NCBI GenBank assembly: GCA_019843655.1
Contig: JACDQD010000102.1
Coordinates: forward strand, 9,557,501-9,621,500
Source: Lethocerus indicus
Lineage: Eukaryota; Arthropoda; Insecta; Hemiptera; Belostomatidae
Reading direction: 5' to 3'
DNA: 64,000 bases
Shown: piece after piece, positions 53,151 to 64,000 of the stretch
How positions within the stretch are numbered: the first letter of the stretch is position 1
Layout of the letters: each line of letters opens with the position of its first letter
Notes under the pieces: model-generated
Database searches by the model: none
The model's input: the letters and a program-made list of their open reading frames with translations, nothing else
What the model was told of the DNA's origin: nothing
Program-made: the position numbers and the translations under genes

Positions 53151-54916
53151 CGCGATATGCATAGTAATTGTAAAGTACTGTACTAATGTATAGCGAGAAA
53201 ATGCACAATCAAAATGATTTTCTTAGTCTAGTTTTTGTGTTACTAGTGTCGGTACTCATGGCGTCTTTATTTTGCAGACTTATAAAATATGCGCTCACTT
53301 GCGATACTTTCGGTCCATCAAAAGCATACTTTCAAACACCAAGTATGAGTACTCTTGGAAATTTTTCGTGAAGACTTTCAAACTGCTATAAAGTGAGCAC
53401 GAGCCGAATTCGCTTTTGCCGATTAGAGGGTAAATCGGGACAAAAGGCACTTGTTGAACTCTTCAACTCGACTCGAGTGGTCTTATTCCGGACTATACGT
53501 TTTTCAGGGTTTAAGTTTTAATAGATATTTTTTAAAGGCTTAAACTGTTTTTCTTTCAAGCAAGAAGATGCATTGATTCAAGATTGTAAAGACATGAAGA
53601 AACCCGTACATTTAAGCAAGAAAATACTAATAGAAGGATTGTCGTTTCCGGATATGCGGAAATAATATAATTTATTAATCGGAATGATACTAAAAATGTA
53701 ATATTACTAGAGACGGCGAGATGTCTATACTGATCTACCCTGCGGGGAGATAATCGAGATAACTCCTTGCAAAATGCCTTAGATTAATATTTGGCATATT
53801 TGATATACTTATACGATGTTTTCATGCGGGTTTCGTTTATTATTGTTATTTAAGGTACGTACATACTTTTGTAAGAAAAAATATATTCCTTCGCCAGTTT
53901 TATGCCTACAAATACGCTGGTGGGACAACCTGAGGACGAGGGGCGTGGACAAACTTTTAGAAGCCGGTCGCGGAAGTTTTCCCCGCACGAAAATTCCCTT
54001 TTCCGAAGTCAAGAGAGTGAAATGTGTTCCAAGTTGCGGCACTCGTAGTGGGACTCCCCCATTACAAATTCAGTCTCCCTATCTCCCGTTTAAATGGAGA
54101 ATTTATTCGTTCGAAGCGCTCAGTTCAACGCCACCTTCTATTCAATTAGTTTTTTTGTTCCAAGTTAAAAAAAAGGCAGAATTCCGAGTTAAGTGAGTGA
54201 AGCTGTTACAAAATAAATTTCGGAATCCTTTACGACATGCACGTGGAGGGTCTGCAAGGGTCCTGAATAATATCGCTTGTCACTATCTCGTTTGTTTGAT
54301 GCTATACTAGATTTTTTATTACCGATTGCAATTAACGTCAAAAGGTAACGTTCCAAGTATTGTATTCCAATAAAGGTTCCATTATTAGGTATAATCGCAG
54401 ACATATACTCCACATCAGCGCAGCTCAGCTACAGAAAATCTTCGAGGAGTGTAAGGCTACGCATAACACTATTGTTTATTCATATCAACTCATTCTCAGA
54501 GGGCGGGAAAAATACAAGTTGAAACGAGGAAAGCGGTAGCGGGGCTTAAAAAACAGCGGGTAATTGCCGCTTTAAATTAGAAATTGAGCGCGGTCCGTCG
54601 CCTTAAACAGTCGAGCGTCGAACTAATGAGTTTTTTGCTTTGTAGGAAGCCAGAACCGACCCAGTTTCTGGACGCTCCCCGGACGCGATAATGGAATATA
54701 ATTTTTCTCCTTTTTCTAACCCCTTAAACTTATCCAATTTTCCCCGTGGGTGGTTCCATTTTTAAAGGAGAGGACCGACCGGACATCGGAGAGTGTCTTG
54801 GGCCCCGTTTGTCTTTTGACAAAGTCCCTCACAACTTTTCGCATTACGTCCATTATCTCTCCCCTCCTCTCCTCTACTGCTTCTTACTAATGGAACCAAC
54901 ATTTATATATACATAT

Positions 54917-54922
<6 letters not shown>

Positions 54923-54950
<28 letters not shown>
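54923..54950. repeat. CA microsatellite
   Basis: A (CA)n run in a wider TA/CA-rich tract. Confidence 0.9.
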
Positions 54951-54957
<7 letters not shown>

Positions 54958-55065
54958 CACATGTTGATCCAATCCAGGTTATACTCCCATTCGTTTAGCT
55001 CTTCTGCTCTATGATTGACACTTTTGTCTCCTCTCTTTTACTTCTTTCTTTCTTTACTACTCCAT

Positions 55066-55256
55066 GACTTTGTATTCTCCATTAGACGATGTTCTCAGTC
55101 TTCTTTCTTACCGTATGTTTAAGCCTATTATATATTTCCCCCAGATATATGCGCCCAGATATATTTCAAGTTCTAATACTAACCTGAAATGCGGGCATGT
55201 CATGCGGGTTAGTATTAGAACCGCCCGAAAACCATTTCTTATGGACTAGTGATATT
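55066..55256 (+). repeat. Hairpin-containing repeat, copy 1
   Basis: About 190 bp homologous to 58343-58540, from actttgtattctccattag to the tagtgat block. Its centre (55171-55220) is an inverted repeat: ttctaatactaacc pairs with ggttagtattagaa. Confidence 0.8.
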
Positions 55257-56289
55257 TCCAGTTTGAATGGCCTCCCTGCCAAAGTACAAAGTAGTACTAT
55301 TTATAGTTTCACCACACTAAGAAGTCTCTCAATAAAAAAGACACTCGTTTAATTGCAACTCGACATATTAATGTAAATGCGTCTTACCGAATCGGATGCG
55401 TTCGTTACTTAAAATTTAATGCTGTAATCTTCTTCCCGTAATAATTTCTAAACGTAGTAGGCGAACGTTTTCTATTAATGCGGGCGGAGATACAATGTTG
55501 AGAAATAGAATTTTAGGACGCCGGCGTGTGTAGTACGGAGTTATAAAATCAGTACAGCCGGAAAATAGCGTTTAATAAAAATCCGTTCTCCCCCGATATA
55601 TAGCCCCCCTAAGAATTCAGCAACAAGGAAGATTTTTCGATGACAGGCCTGATAATATAGTGGAGGGGGAATGAATGTCCAAGTTTTACGATAATTTCAG
55701 GCTGGAACTTGAAGACCGGACTGAGTCTGCAGAAAATTGGAACGGAGTGACGGCCTCTATAGTGGCGGTCGGCTCAAAAGGAGAAGAGGGTGGAGGGGGG
55801 CATTAAACGGGCCAGAACAAAACGCTCTCACTTTGCCGTTGCAATCTCCAACTGGAAGAGTATGACATTTTTTACGCTGCTCGTAACGTCGGATGGGTTC
55901 GGCCGCCGTAACCGGACAAGAAAACGGCTCCTCCCCGACCAGCGCACCCCTCCCGAGGGGGTTCAACCCCCAGGCCGGCTTTAAGGGCGGCCCGCCACTC
56001 GTCAAACTAACCCCACCCCACAGGCGGGCTTTTATTTTTTTTCCGACCCAAATCAAACATAAAAATCCTAGGGTCGGGAATTCGGATCCAAATTGAGGGG
56101 CGGCCAAATGGCGATGCGAGGGAACTGTCGCATCATCGCATCGCAATGAGGGCATTGTAAAATGTAATCGCTGTCTTCATTTAGGCCTCAATAATATACC
56201 GGATGTGTCGGAGATTATTTCTGAAGTTTTGTGTAGGCTGTAAGTTGGATCGCACTGGCTGGCTTCCGGTAAGACCTCGGGTGTTGTCT

Positions 56290-56334
56290 GCTTCCGACGT
56301 TTCGGAACTCTTACCGGTTCCATCATCAGGGAGC
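56290..56334 (-). ncRNA. Hammerhead-like motif in a second repeat type
   Basis: The minus strand reads GCTCC, CTGATGA, T, GGAAC-loop-GTTCC, GAAAC, GTC, GGAAGC. CUGAUGA is the canonical core. Stem II has 5 bp with an 8-nt loop, GAAA is present, ACGU is palindromic, C is at the cleavage position, and stem I pairs GCUCC with GGAAGC with one bulged A. The extra U after CUGAUGA departs from consensus. As a monomer stem III would have no loop, so it could only work as a dimer. Confidence 0.4.
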
Positions 56335-58342
56335 GACTGAAGAGTGAATCAAATTTCGCCGGAACATTCAAGGATTAACGACACCTCCCCTCCACGTATA
56401 TATACATAGAACCCAAAGTTGATTCACTTTTTCGGGTCACCCGAGAGGACTGCTTTCAACGTCAGACGGTTTTCAAATAGAGGTAAAACCCGGAATAGTT
56501 GGGGGTCAATCCCTGCCAATCGATATTTTTTCACATTACGCGATCCTACCGGAAGGCAACTAACAACTTGCCATTTAGTTTCGATAGACTCATCTGAGGC
56601 ATTCGTTTAATTCATTTCGGGGCGTTTAAGCCATTTTCCGGGCGGTGTTTCTGTTAGCGGCGAGCGAGAATAAATGGTCAAGACGGAATGTCGGATGGTG
56701 TGACAAAACGAGTGGAAAATTGTTTCAGAGGATATATGCTGCAGCTGTTGGGCTGGAAAAAAAAGAAGGGAGAGAATGTAAGAAGAATGGATTTCTTGAA
56801 GTGTGTAGAGACATATAATGACATAAGAGGATAAAGAAAATAGTGGGGAACGAGAATATGCGGGGCTAGTTTTTTCATCCCGGATCCATTCCAATTTATG
56901 GATTGGGTCACGTGTTTTTTCCACTTCTGATGCCAAACAAACCTACCACAATTTTCATTTTTCTTCGCCTCATTCTCTGAAACAATGACAAACTGTTAAA
57001 TATTTAATATTGTTGTCGAATAAATTTATTCCATAGTCCTCTTTGACACTCGTTATGGTCAAACCCATAATCAGTTTTGATATCTACACATGGCAGTTCA
57101 AAATTTACTAAATACTGTTATTAAGTAAATTAATCGGTCCTGCGACAACTAAAATATCGAAATTCGAGTAAGAGAAGATGAATTTGACTGCAGGAATACC
57201 GATGAATTTGGTGGTGTCGGTATTTTGTGGAGAACAGAGCGGAGTGGGGAAGACAGGTGTAACTCAATTCTAGCCAAGAGGGATCACCGGAGTAAATTCC
57301 TAAGATGATTGGGCTCCGGCAGATATTGTCACCGCTACTTTCCCAATCTGGAAATCCAGTTTGGAAAGTTAGTTTGTTGGTCCCGGATAAACGTGTGGCC
57401 CCGGGAGGAGGCCTCCACTCTGATTTACTTTCGACCCACCCACGTCGAATGCTTCACGTATACAACTATATTGTATACTTCTATGTTTTGGCTCTTCCGC
57501 GAAGACAAGTTTTGATGAAGTAAGTTGATGCCTATAAACTGCCCCCTTCCGTAATAAATTCTCGATTTCCTAATTTCCTTGGTTTGGATTAAGTCAACGT
57601 TCTAGTATGTCGATGATCGTTACGTTCTTGGTATAAAAAAAAGGTATGGTATAAAACCCTAAAATCATGAGGGCAGGGATTGCCTTGGAAAATAAAATAA
57701 AAAGAAAAACGCGCTAATGCTGAGTAAGCATAGCCAGTGTACGTGATTCATAATGTTACAGCGGCAGATGCGCAGTAATTCACTTCCAGACACTTTTTAT
57801 GATGCATGGCCGAAACCTGATCGTTCGAATGCCGTCACAATGGGTCTTCCTCTTCATTCTAATTTTATTCACTTCCTGTGCTTTTCTTAAAGACCCGAGT
57901 CCATTTATATATTTTATATATATTACGTATGTTAGTGAATTTATTGAAAGCTTCTGTTGGCACTGGTCTATCAGGCATATAAATGGCACACATTTGCAAC
58001 CAATATATAGCCAATATTGCTGACGTGTTTGCTTACTGAAAAACCGAAAACCAGAACCCGAATACGTTAGGTAAATGAAAGGGGAAATAGAAGATTTATG
58101 TTAACTTCTCCATTCTCTTTATTTCTTTAAATGAGTAATAATAATAATCGAACCCAGTAATAAAATACTTATTTAAATGATAAACATATGAAAGAATTCA
58201 ATTTTTAATCGGTGGATTATAGTTGGCTTAAAGTGAGGTGATCATTTAGAAATCTTTTTTTCGCATTTAGATTTGATTTGGTTTAGAACCATGAGTAAAT
58301 ATGTTTACAAAATCTATTAAGTTTTCTGATATACGACTGTAT

Positions 58343-58540
58343 AACTTTGTATTCTCCATTAGTCGATATTCTCAGTGGTTTTTTTATCATTTTTTAAGCG
58401 TATTATGTAAATTGATGGGAGCGCCCAGAAATATTTCAAGTTCTAATACTAACCCGCAATACGCACTTGTAATGCGGGTTAGTATTAGAGCCGCCCAAAA
58501 ATGACTACTCCCTCCAGTTACCCATTATGGATTAGTGATT
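58343..58540 (+). repeat. Hairpin-containing repeat, copy 2
   Basis: Partner of 55066-55256. The inverted repeat at 58441-58490 is better preserved: tctaatactaacccgca pairs with tgcgggttagtattaga, about 17 bp of stem. No coding capacity. Confidence 0.8.
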
Positions 58541-61296
58541 TTGAGTTGCATTCAGTTTAAGTATAATAGAGTAATTACAGTATAATTACGAATCAATAAT
58601 CTGAGGGATAACAAGTTGGTAAACCAGGATTACACCGCTTGCACCCCCACGAGTTTAAGTTTGCCCGCACTCTCATCTTAGAGCCCGTGCTGGTACATAA
58701 CAGCATAGAATAAAATTGGGCTGACCTGGTTTTCATTGTACTGGAAATACAATCGCGTTATATTATACAACCTGTGCTTGGGCGTCAATAAATAAAATAG
58801 TACTTTGGCTCCCTCTACTTTCGTATCCATGACCCATCGCGTTACGATTGTCGGGCCTCCAGATATTCCTTTGGTGAAGCCTTTTGAATTGTGTTCGAGA
58901 GTCATTTATTTAAATTTGCGGACGGGGGCCTCCGGGACGAAGGAGATAGAAAAATGCTCGCGTGGAGAAAATGAAGTCTGGTAAAAGTCCCGGGCGGGGT
59001 CTCCTCTGCTCTCAATTTCGGGCCTCTGTCGCCCCGTTTGAACCAATGAAGAAATATAGGCGTCCGCCAACCAACTTTCTCATCTCTCCTCTTCCTTATC
59101 CATCTACCCTTTCCCCGCCGGTTATCAGAATCCAGTTCTCCCGTCTCTTCTGAACCATTATTCTAAATTTTTTCAACCCTAACTCTTGTCCACATCGCCG
59201 CATCCACCGATTCCTGGTGGAAATCTATATTTATCTTGTAACTTTTGAAGATACGTTGCATTTTGATAAACGCGGTAAAGTGGGTTCCGATTTCGTGAAT
59301 TGGCGATGGAAGGAGTTAATGAAATTGAAAAAAATGAGAATATATACAGATTACGAAGGTTGGTGAATTTAATGAACGGTCTAATAACAGCCGAATAAAT
59401 ACAGTCCCTTTATCAACTATGTGGACGTGTTCACTGTTTCCTTGTAGCATAGTTAATTAGGTCATCTACTGCGGTAAATAAAATCGTCTTTGAACCTACC
59501 TGGAATAATGGCCTTTTAAAAAAAACATTCAAAGGAAGAATGCGCCAACAAACATGGGGTGTACATTGTTCTACCTACAGCATGGGCGGTACAACAATAA
59601 AAATAATAACTCACTGCTGTACGTCAAAGAAATTTATTAACCGCGGGTATCGCGCAGCCCCAACATGTTTGAAGCAATTCAAGTGAAAGAGCATGAAATA
59701 TAATCTGTTGTCGAGTAAAAACCTGGCCCGTAATACCGCCGGCCGCGTTGCCAACTGAACCGGCGTCCTCCCTTGTTTTTCTCCAGCCCGATTATTTGAT
59801 GCCAACCCCAATCGTCGCCCATTCTGATTTTCCCTCTTATCGCAATGACCGCCAAGAAGAACGGCTCTAATTTTTCATCGGCATAATTTTTCCAGAGATA
59901 CGAAATTCGGACGCCAGCTGCCAGCCCCTCACAGCGCAATCATAATGCATATAATAAGGTATTTATTTTTGGGAATAAATTGGTAGGATCGGTATAATGT
60001 TGGCAAGTTTCATGTGAATTTGCATACCGGTCTGATATATAATTTAAAAAATGTCAGGAACACTATATAATTGCACAGAAATATGCTTTGGAGACGACTG
60101 TCGACTAAACTAACCAGAGTATCGTCCAAGAGAGCCTGTCTTTTTATTTTTAATTTATAATCATATTTCTTTGAATCACTCTCCCGCCCGCACCTCCCTA
60201 TGCGAATACGATAACATTCATTATTTTTCAGACTATATCAAAGGCGTTTATATTTTTTTTATCGAACCTCGCTTTCCTTTTATTTATCTCCCAGAGATAA
60301 ATACTCTGGCCCAATCTGTGTGTAAATTCATAACCCGTGGTTCTGACACGCCGGTTTCCTCCCACTTTCATGTGTGTTCAGGAAATAAACGCCGGAGCGG
60401 CCTTTATCGTAATTATCCTCGCGTGTTATTAACGCGTGCGACAGTTCGAGGGTTGCGCGGGGGAAAAAAAAGAAGAACAAAGAAAGACCATATTAGCCAG
60501 GATGTTCCCTTCGGGAAGTTCGGGCGGGGCTCCCTCCCCCACCCCCGTAAAGGACTGGGTAAACTAAGATAACGGCCGCTGAAATAATTCGTCGTTTTAC
60601 GAATAAAATTAAGATAAAGTTTATAAACAGACGGGTTATAAATTATTAATAAGGAATAAAAACGTTTCGGGGCCATAAAATCTAAACCCGCGATTTAGCA
60701 CCGGAGATATATTCATTTCGAACGAAGGTTACTGTTTGGTTTATCTTTCTTCAGCCGGGAAAGCCGGGATGTTCAAATATTATCTTGAAGTTTTAATGGA
60801 ATTGCCCTATTAGAATGACTAATTCAAAAACTCATCTGACAATCAATATCGGTATCATAAAATTAATCGATAGTAAGCGTAGTGTAAATTTATGTATATA
60901 CTGCTTACGGTTAAAAATATATTACAGAACAAGTTTATTTATATTTTCACTGTTAGTTTCCTTCGATCTTATACAATTGTGTCGGTAATTCGAATATTTG
61001 AAAGCCTGGAGCTATTTTGTTTATTCTACAATGCAATTTCGTTAACAATGCAGCGACATACATATACTGTATGCCCACGAAATTATTATGAAACCGAAAC
61101 AAGCACCAAGGGATATAAACTCATACGGTGAACGACCTAGCAAATTCGGTTAATTACGAAATAATTTCCTACGCAGACGTTATTTTTTGGAATTGTAAGC
61201 TTAGTCCTAGGCTCCAATCTGAGTTTCTCACTGAAATTATTTATTATTCGATACTTTATATTTACGCATTGTTTGTTTATATAGTCTTGTTTGTTG

Positions 61297-61300
<4 letters not shown>

Positions 61301-61348
<48 letters not shown>
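61301..61348. repeat. AT microsatellite
   Basis: A pure (AT)n run of about 48 bp. Confidence 0.95.
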
Positions 61349-61350
<2 letters not shown>

Positions 61351-61806
61351 TTTATTGCTTTGTTCCCATTCTCGTATACTTTGAATCAAGGTGGTCCTAA
61401 TATTATGGATGAATATTATAAACCCACTTTGTCTCTCACTTATAGGACACAGTGCCGGTGAAGTTTCAGTTGAGATCAAAGAGGGGAGCGTATCCCGGGG
61501 AGCCGAGCAACTAATATTGTTTATGAGAGTCCAGAAATGATTTATATTAAAGAACTTTCCTTTGTCGTAGAGGATAATTTATGCGACATCGGTTAAGACG
61601 AATATTTACAAAGGGGATTGATTAAACCCGTCGGATTTATTATTTTGAAGTTAACCGTTAATGGCTGCATTAATTACAGTTAGAAGTTAACAATTACTTT
61701 ACCAATCCCCCTCTCGCATTTAGTCTTGAACAGAAGTGTTTTTGGCCAACATCAATCTGCGTGAAGAATGCTTGTCTCTGTTCAATATTAAGATTGTTTA
61801 TGAGAA

Positions 61807-62060
61807 TTGCGGATAGCTGTCTCAAAGATGCCAGATGGAAGTAGTTTCTTTTGTACTGCGGGGTTTCGTACTGCGATTGAGAGGTTTGAACGTGTAGGTG
61901 GGCTGATGACGATGGGAACAGTCGGTGTCTCCGGGCATGTTTCTCGAGAGTGGAGTACCGTGTTTGGTGATGAAAGGCCGCTCCCCGCCAAACATTTACT
62001 AATGAGGGCCCCGCTAATGGCGGTGTTACCCACCCCCATCCTTATCTGTTTAACCGATAA
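61807..62060. other. Segment open in frames of both strands, unidentified
   Basis: The plus strand has a 116-codon frame and the minus strand an 83-codon one over the same GC-richer stretch. I cannot assign either to a family and see no splice context. It lies just before an inverted-repeat element, so it may be part of a repetitive sequence. Confidence 0.25.
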
Positions 62061-62199
62061 ATATGCTAAGCAGGTATCTGCCTACCGATCGCTATTGTCT
62101 TTCCGGCTTCAACCGCGTGTCGTCCATTCCTTGCGGCGTGTCGGTTATATGTTGTGAAAGCGGTATAAAGACATTGGTACATACCATTGGTAGATTTCG

Positions 62200-62745
62200 T
62201 ATGTTTCTGTCTCCTCTCGCTGGTTTCGTCTTTTGCTAGACCGGTTTCGATAGTGGTTAGTCACTTTGGATGTTTTTTGGGCATCCTCACTGCACTGTCA
62301 CTGTCACTTGTACTGTGGTGGTTGTCTGTTTGTCGTGTGTATATATATACGTGTCTCGTTATTATGTTTTACGGCGTGTGGTTTGTCTTCTTTGTGTTGA
62401 GGGGGGGTGTGGGATTTTTGTTAATGGGCTTAGGTCTATGTCGGATTGTCGGTCAATAAGGGGAGGGTGGTGGTGGTTGGGTGGGTGAGGTCCTTCAGTA
62501 AGATTCCCAGTAGGATGCAAAGAAACATCCGAAGTGCCAATAGTGGCTAACACTGTCGTGGTGCACGTGCAGCCAACGGACTTTAGTTGAGTGAATCGTC
62601 GCGCTACCCTTAGAGGGGGACGACGAAAACAGACAACCACCACAGTACAAGTCATAGTGACTGTCACTGTTCATACTGAGGATGGCGAGCAGCCGAAACC
62701 GGTCTAGCAAAATACGAAACCAGCGAGAGGAGACAAAAACACACG
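62200..62745. mobile_element. Inverted-repeat element built from two hammerhead-like repeats (copies D and C)
   Basis: The left arm (about 62200-62345, ctcctctcgctggtttcg through cactgtcacttgtactgtgg) and the right arm (about 62595-62745, the reverse complement ending in aaccagcgagaggagac) form a long imperfect terminal inverted repeat around a roughly 250-bp centre. The right arm keeps the core on the plus strand at 62672-62708: CTGAGGA, T, GGC-GAGCA-GCC, GAAACCGGTC, TAGC. The left arm has lost CUGANGA and stem II by an internal deletion but keeps GAAACCGGTCTAGC. No open frame suggests a transposase. Confidence 0.65.
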
Positions 62746-64000
62746 GAATCCATGGCATTCCAACCCCTCGCAGACCAAAAAACAGGTATGTTTAACTACA
62801 TTGGTACATGATTGTTCGGGAGCCTGTTTTTACATAATTAATATTGCGGCAGACATCGTGGGTGCTCCCAAAGTGTCGAAGACAAACACTAACACATCCT
62901 TCTCGACTTGTTTTTACACACAGCCATCGTTTAACGTCACAGTGACAGCTGGATCGATCCCGAAATAAAGGGATTAGCGTTTTCATCGGGAAAGTGAAAT
63001 TTTGCCGGGTGATCTAAAACAGAATATTGTGTTAGTGTGGACGACTTGGTAGGGGGGGCTGTCAACCAGGTGCCAGAGTCAGGCCCTCCCCTTCCTCCAA
63101 CTCGGGCCATCCCCCGACAATGAATCCACGACAACCCCTTAATAGGCATCAAAATTCAGTCATATATTCAACCTTACTCCCCTGTTTCACCTCAGTTAAA
63201 AATAACTCACCGTTCACTTTGACTGATTCTTGATTGAGTCGCTAACATGTTCCGACACGGTACATCAAGTTACAGAAAGGTCGGTTACCTTTGTTGTGTT
63301 TATATATTTATTGGAGTGATTGGCGACTGAAACGCGGAGTTTTTGGCTCATTTTAAATATGGATTAATTATGAAAACATTAATAAGTTTTAATTATTATT
63401 TATTTTATTTATTCCGACCGATTTATTTACAAATTCCGACCTATTCGGGGCCCGAAATTTGGTTCTGACGGGTCACTTGGAAGAGCTAGAGGTCAAATCG
63501 ACGTTTAAAAGGCGTTCATCAGTCTCAAAATTTATATTTTTTGATAAGAGCTCTGCGTCCCCCATGTAACAATCTCGTGCACTCGTTGGGTTAAGTTCCA
63601 CAGTCTGTAAACCGCCTCACTAAGGTATCGATTATAAGAACTGGTTGAACGCACTCTCGGCTCTAGTGCTAAGACTGAATCATGGAGGAAATTACGTCTG
63701 TGGCGTTGTCCTGTGTCTCAAGAAACCGCAAAAAAATAGGCCGCAGTAAGTCACGATTATCCCTCGTCGCTTTTATTTCGGCTTGATTTACAGCCCTAGC
63801 GCATATATTCTAGCCGCACCGCATTTATCCATTCATATGGTAATAACTCCTCTGGCTACGACTTCCCGCCTAGACTTCATAATTGTAATTATTCTTCCCG
63901 TGCAATAGTTCCAGCAGACACTACGCAAGAGTTTATTACTGTTCTACACTGAGCTTATGGGATGGAATAAGGTGGCCGTATTTCTAGTGATGAATCATCC

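Larger units (their letters stand above)
50946..64000. other. 13-kb region without a supported gene
   Basis: I find no exon chain on either strand. The DNA alternates AT-rich stretches with compact GC/CpG-rich patches (about 52.37-52.66, 53.92-54.02, 54.54-54.68, 55.74-56.10, 58.92-59.12, 59.64-59.85, 60.34-60.56, 61.85-62.05 kb). Repeats are listed separately. The frames in the GC-rich patches are open on both strands, as expected from composition alone. Confidence 0.5.

Noticed and set aside
55757..56155. 132-codon minus-strand frame
   Set aside because: It lies in a GC-rich patch with frames open on both strands and no domain or splice context.

Overview
The window looks like an insect nuclear contig. 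The genes have spliced GT-AG introns, long AT-rich introns and spacers, many dinucleotide microsatellites and dispersed repeats, and the set includes an arthropod-type masquerade gene. The sequence does not fix the order. The gene spacing and repeat load would suit a hemimetabolous insect, but that is a guess.

Layout. 1-2.0 kb: no clear gene. 2.0-14.8 kb: two tandem plus-strand genes for secreted, cysteine-rich proteins. Each has a signal peptide, five or six EB/EGF-like cysteine modules with essentially one module per phase-1 exon, and a hydrophobic C-terminus like a GPI-anchor signal. They look like tandem duplicates. Several very short exon-like segments lie in their introns. 16.7-20.9 kb: ILF2/NF45 (+), complete, 8 exons. 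22.9-24.2 kb: beta-sarcoglycan (-), 2 exons, head-to-head with proteasome subunit alpha-2 (+, 25.1-28.6 kb, 6 exons, exactly 234 codons). 30.7-45.9 kb: masquerade (-), 10 exons, with five clip-like domains and a trypsin-fold domain whose catalytic Ser is Gly. 47.9-48.5 kb: the 3' end of an unidentified membrane-protein gene (-). 48.6-64 kb: no gene I can support. This stretch holds repeats, microsatellites and GC-rich patches in AT-rich DNA.

The genes do not form one pathway. ILF2, PSMA2 and SGCB are housekeeping or muscle-structural genes, mas is a secreted adhesion-type pseudoprotease, and the EB genes are of unknown function.

The most interesting non-genic signal is a dispersed repeat family (14.9, 53.0, 62.2 and 62.7 kb, with decayed relatives at 5.3 and 7.7 kb) plus an unrelated repeat at 56.3 kb. 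These carry a hammerhead-ribozyme-like core: CUGANGA, a short stem II, GAAA, a palindromic stem III (ACCGGU or ACGU), a C at the cleavage position, and a matching stem I. All clear copies share one extra U after CUGANGA, so activity is unproven.

All exon models were built by hand from splice consensus, phase and protein pattern. The CDS lengths of the two EB genes, ILF2, SGCB, PSMA2 and mas all come out divisible by three.
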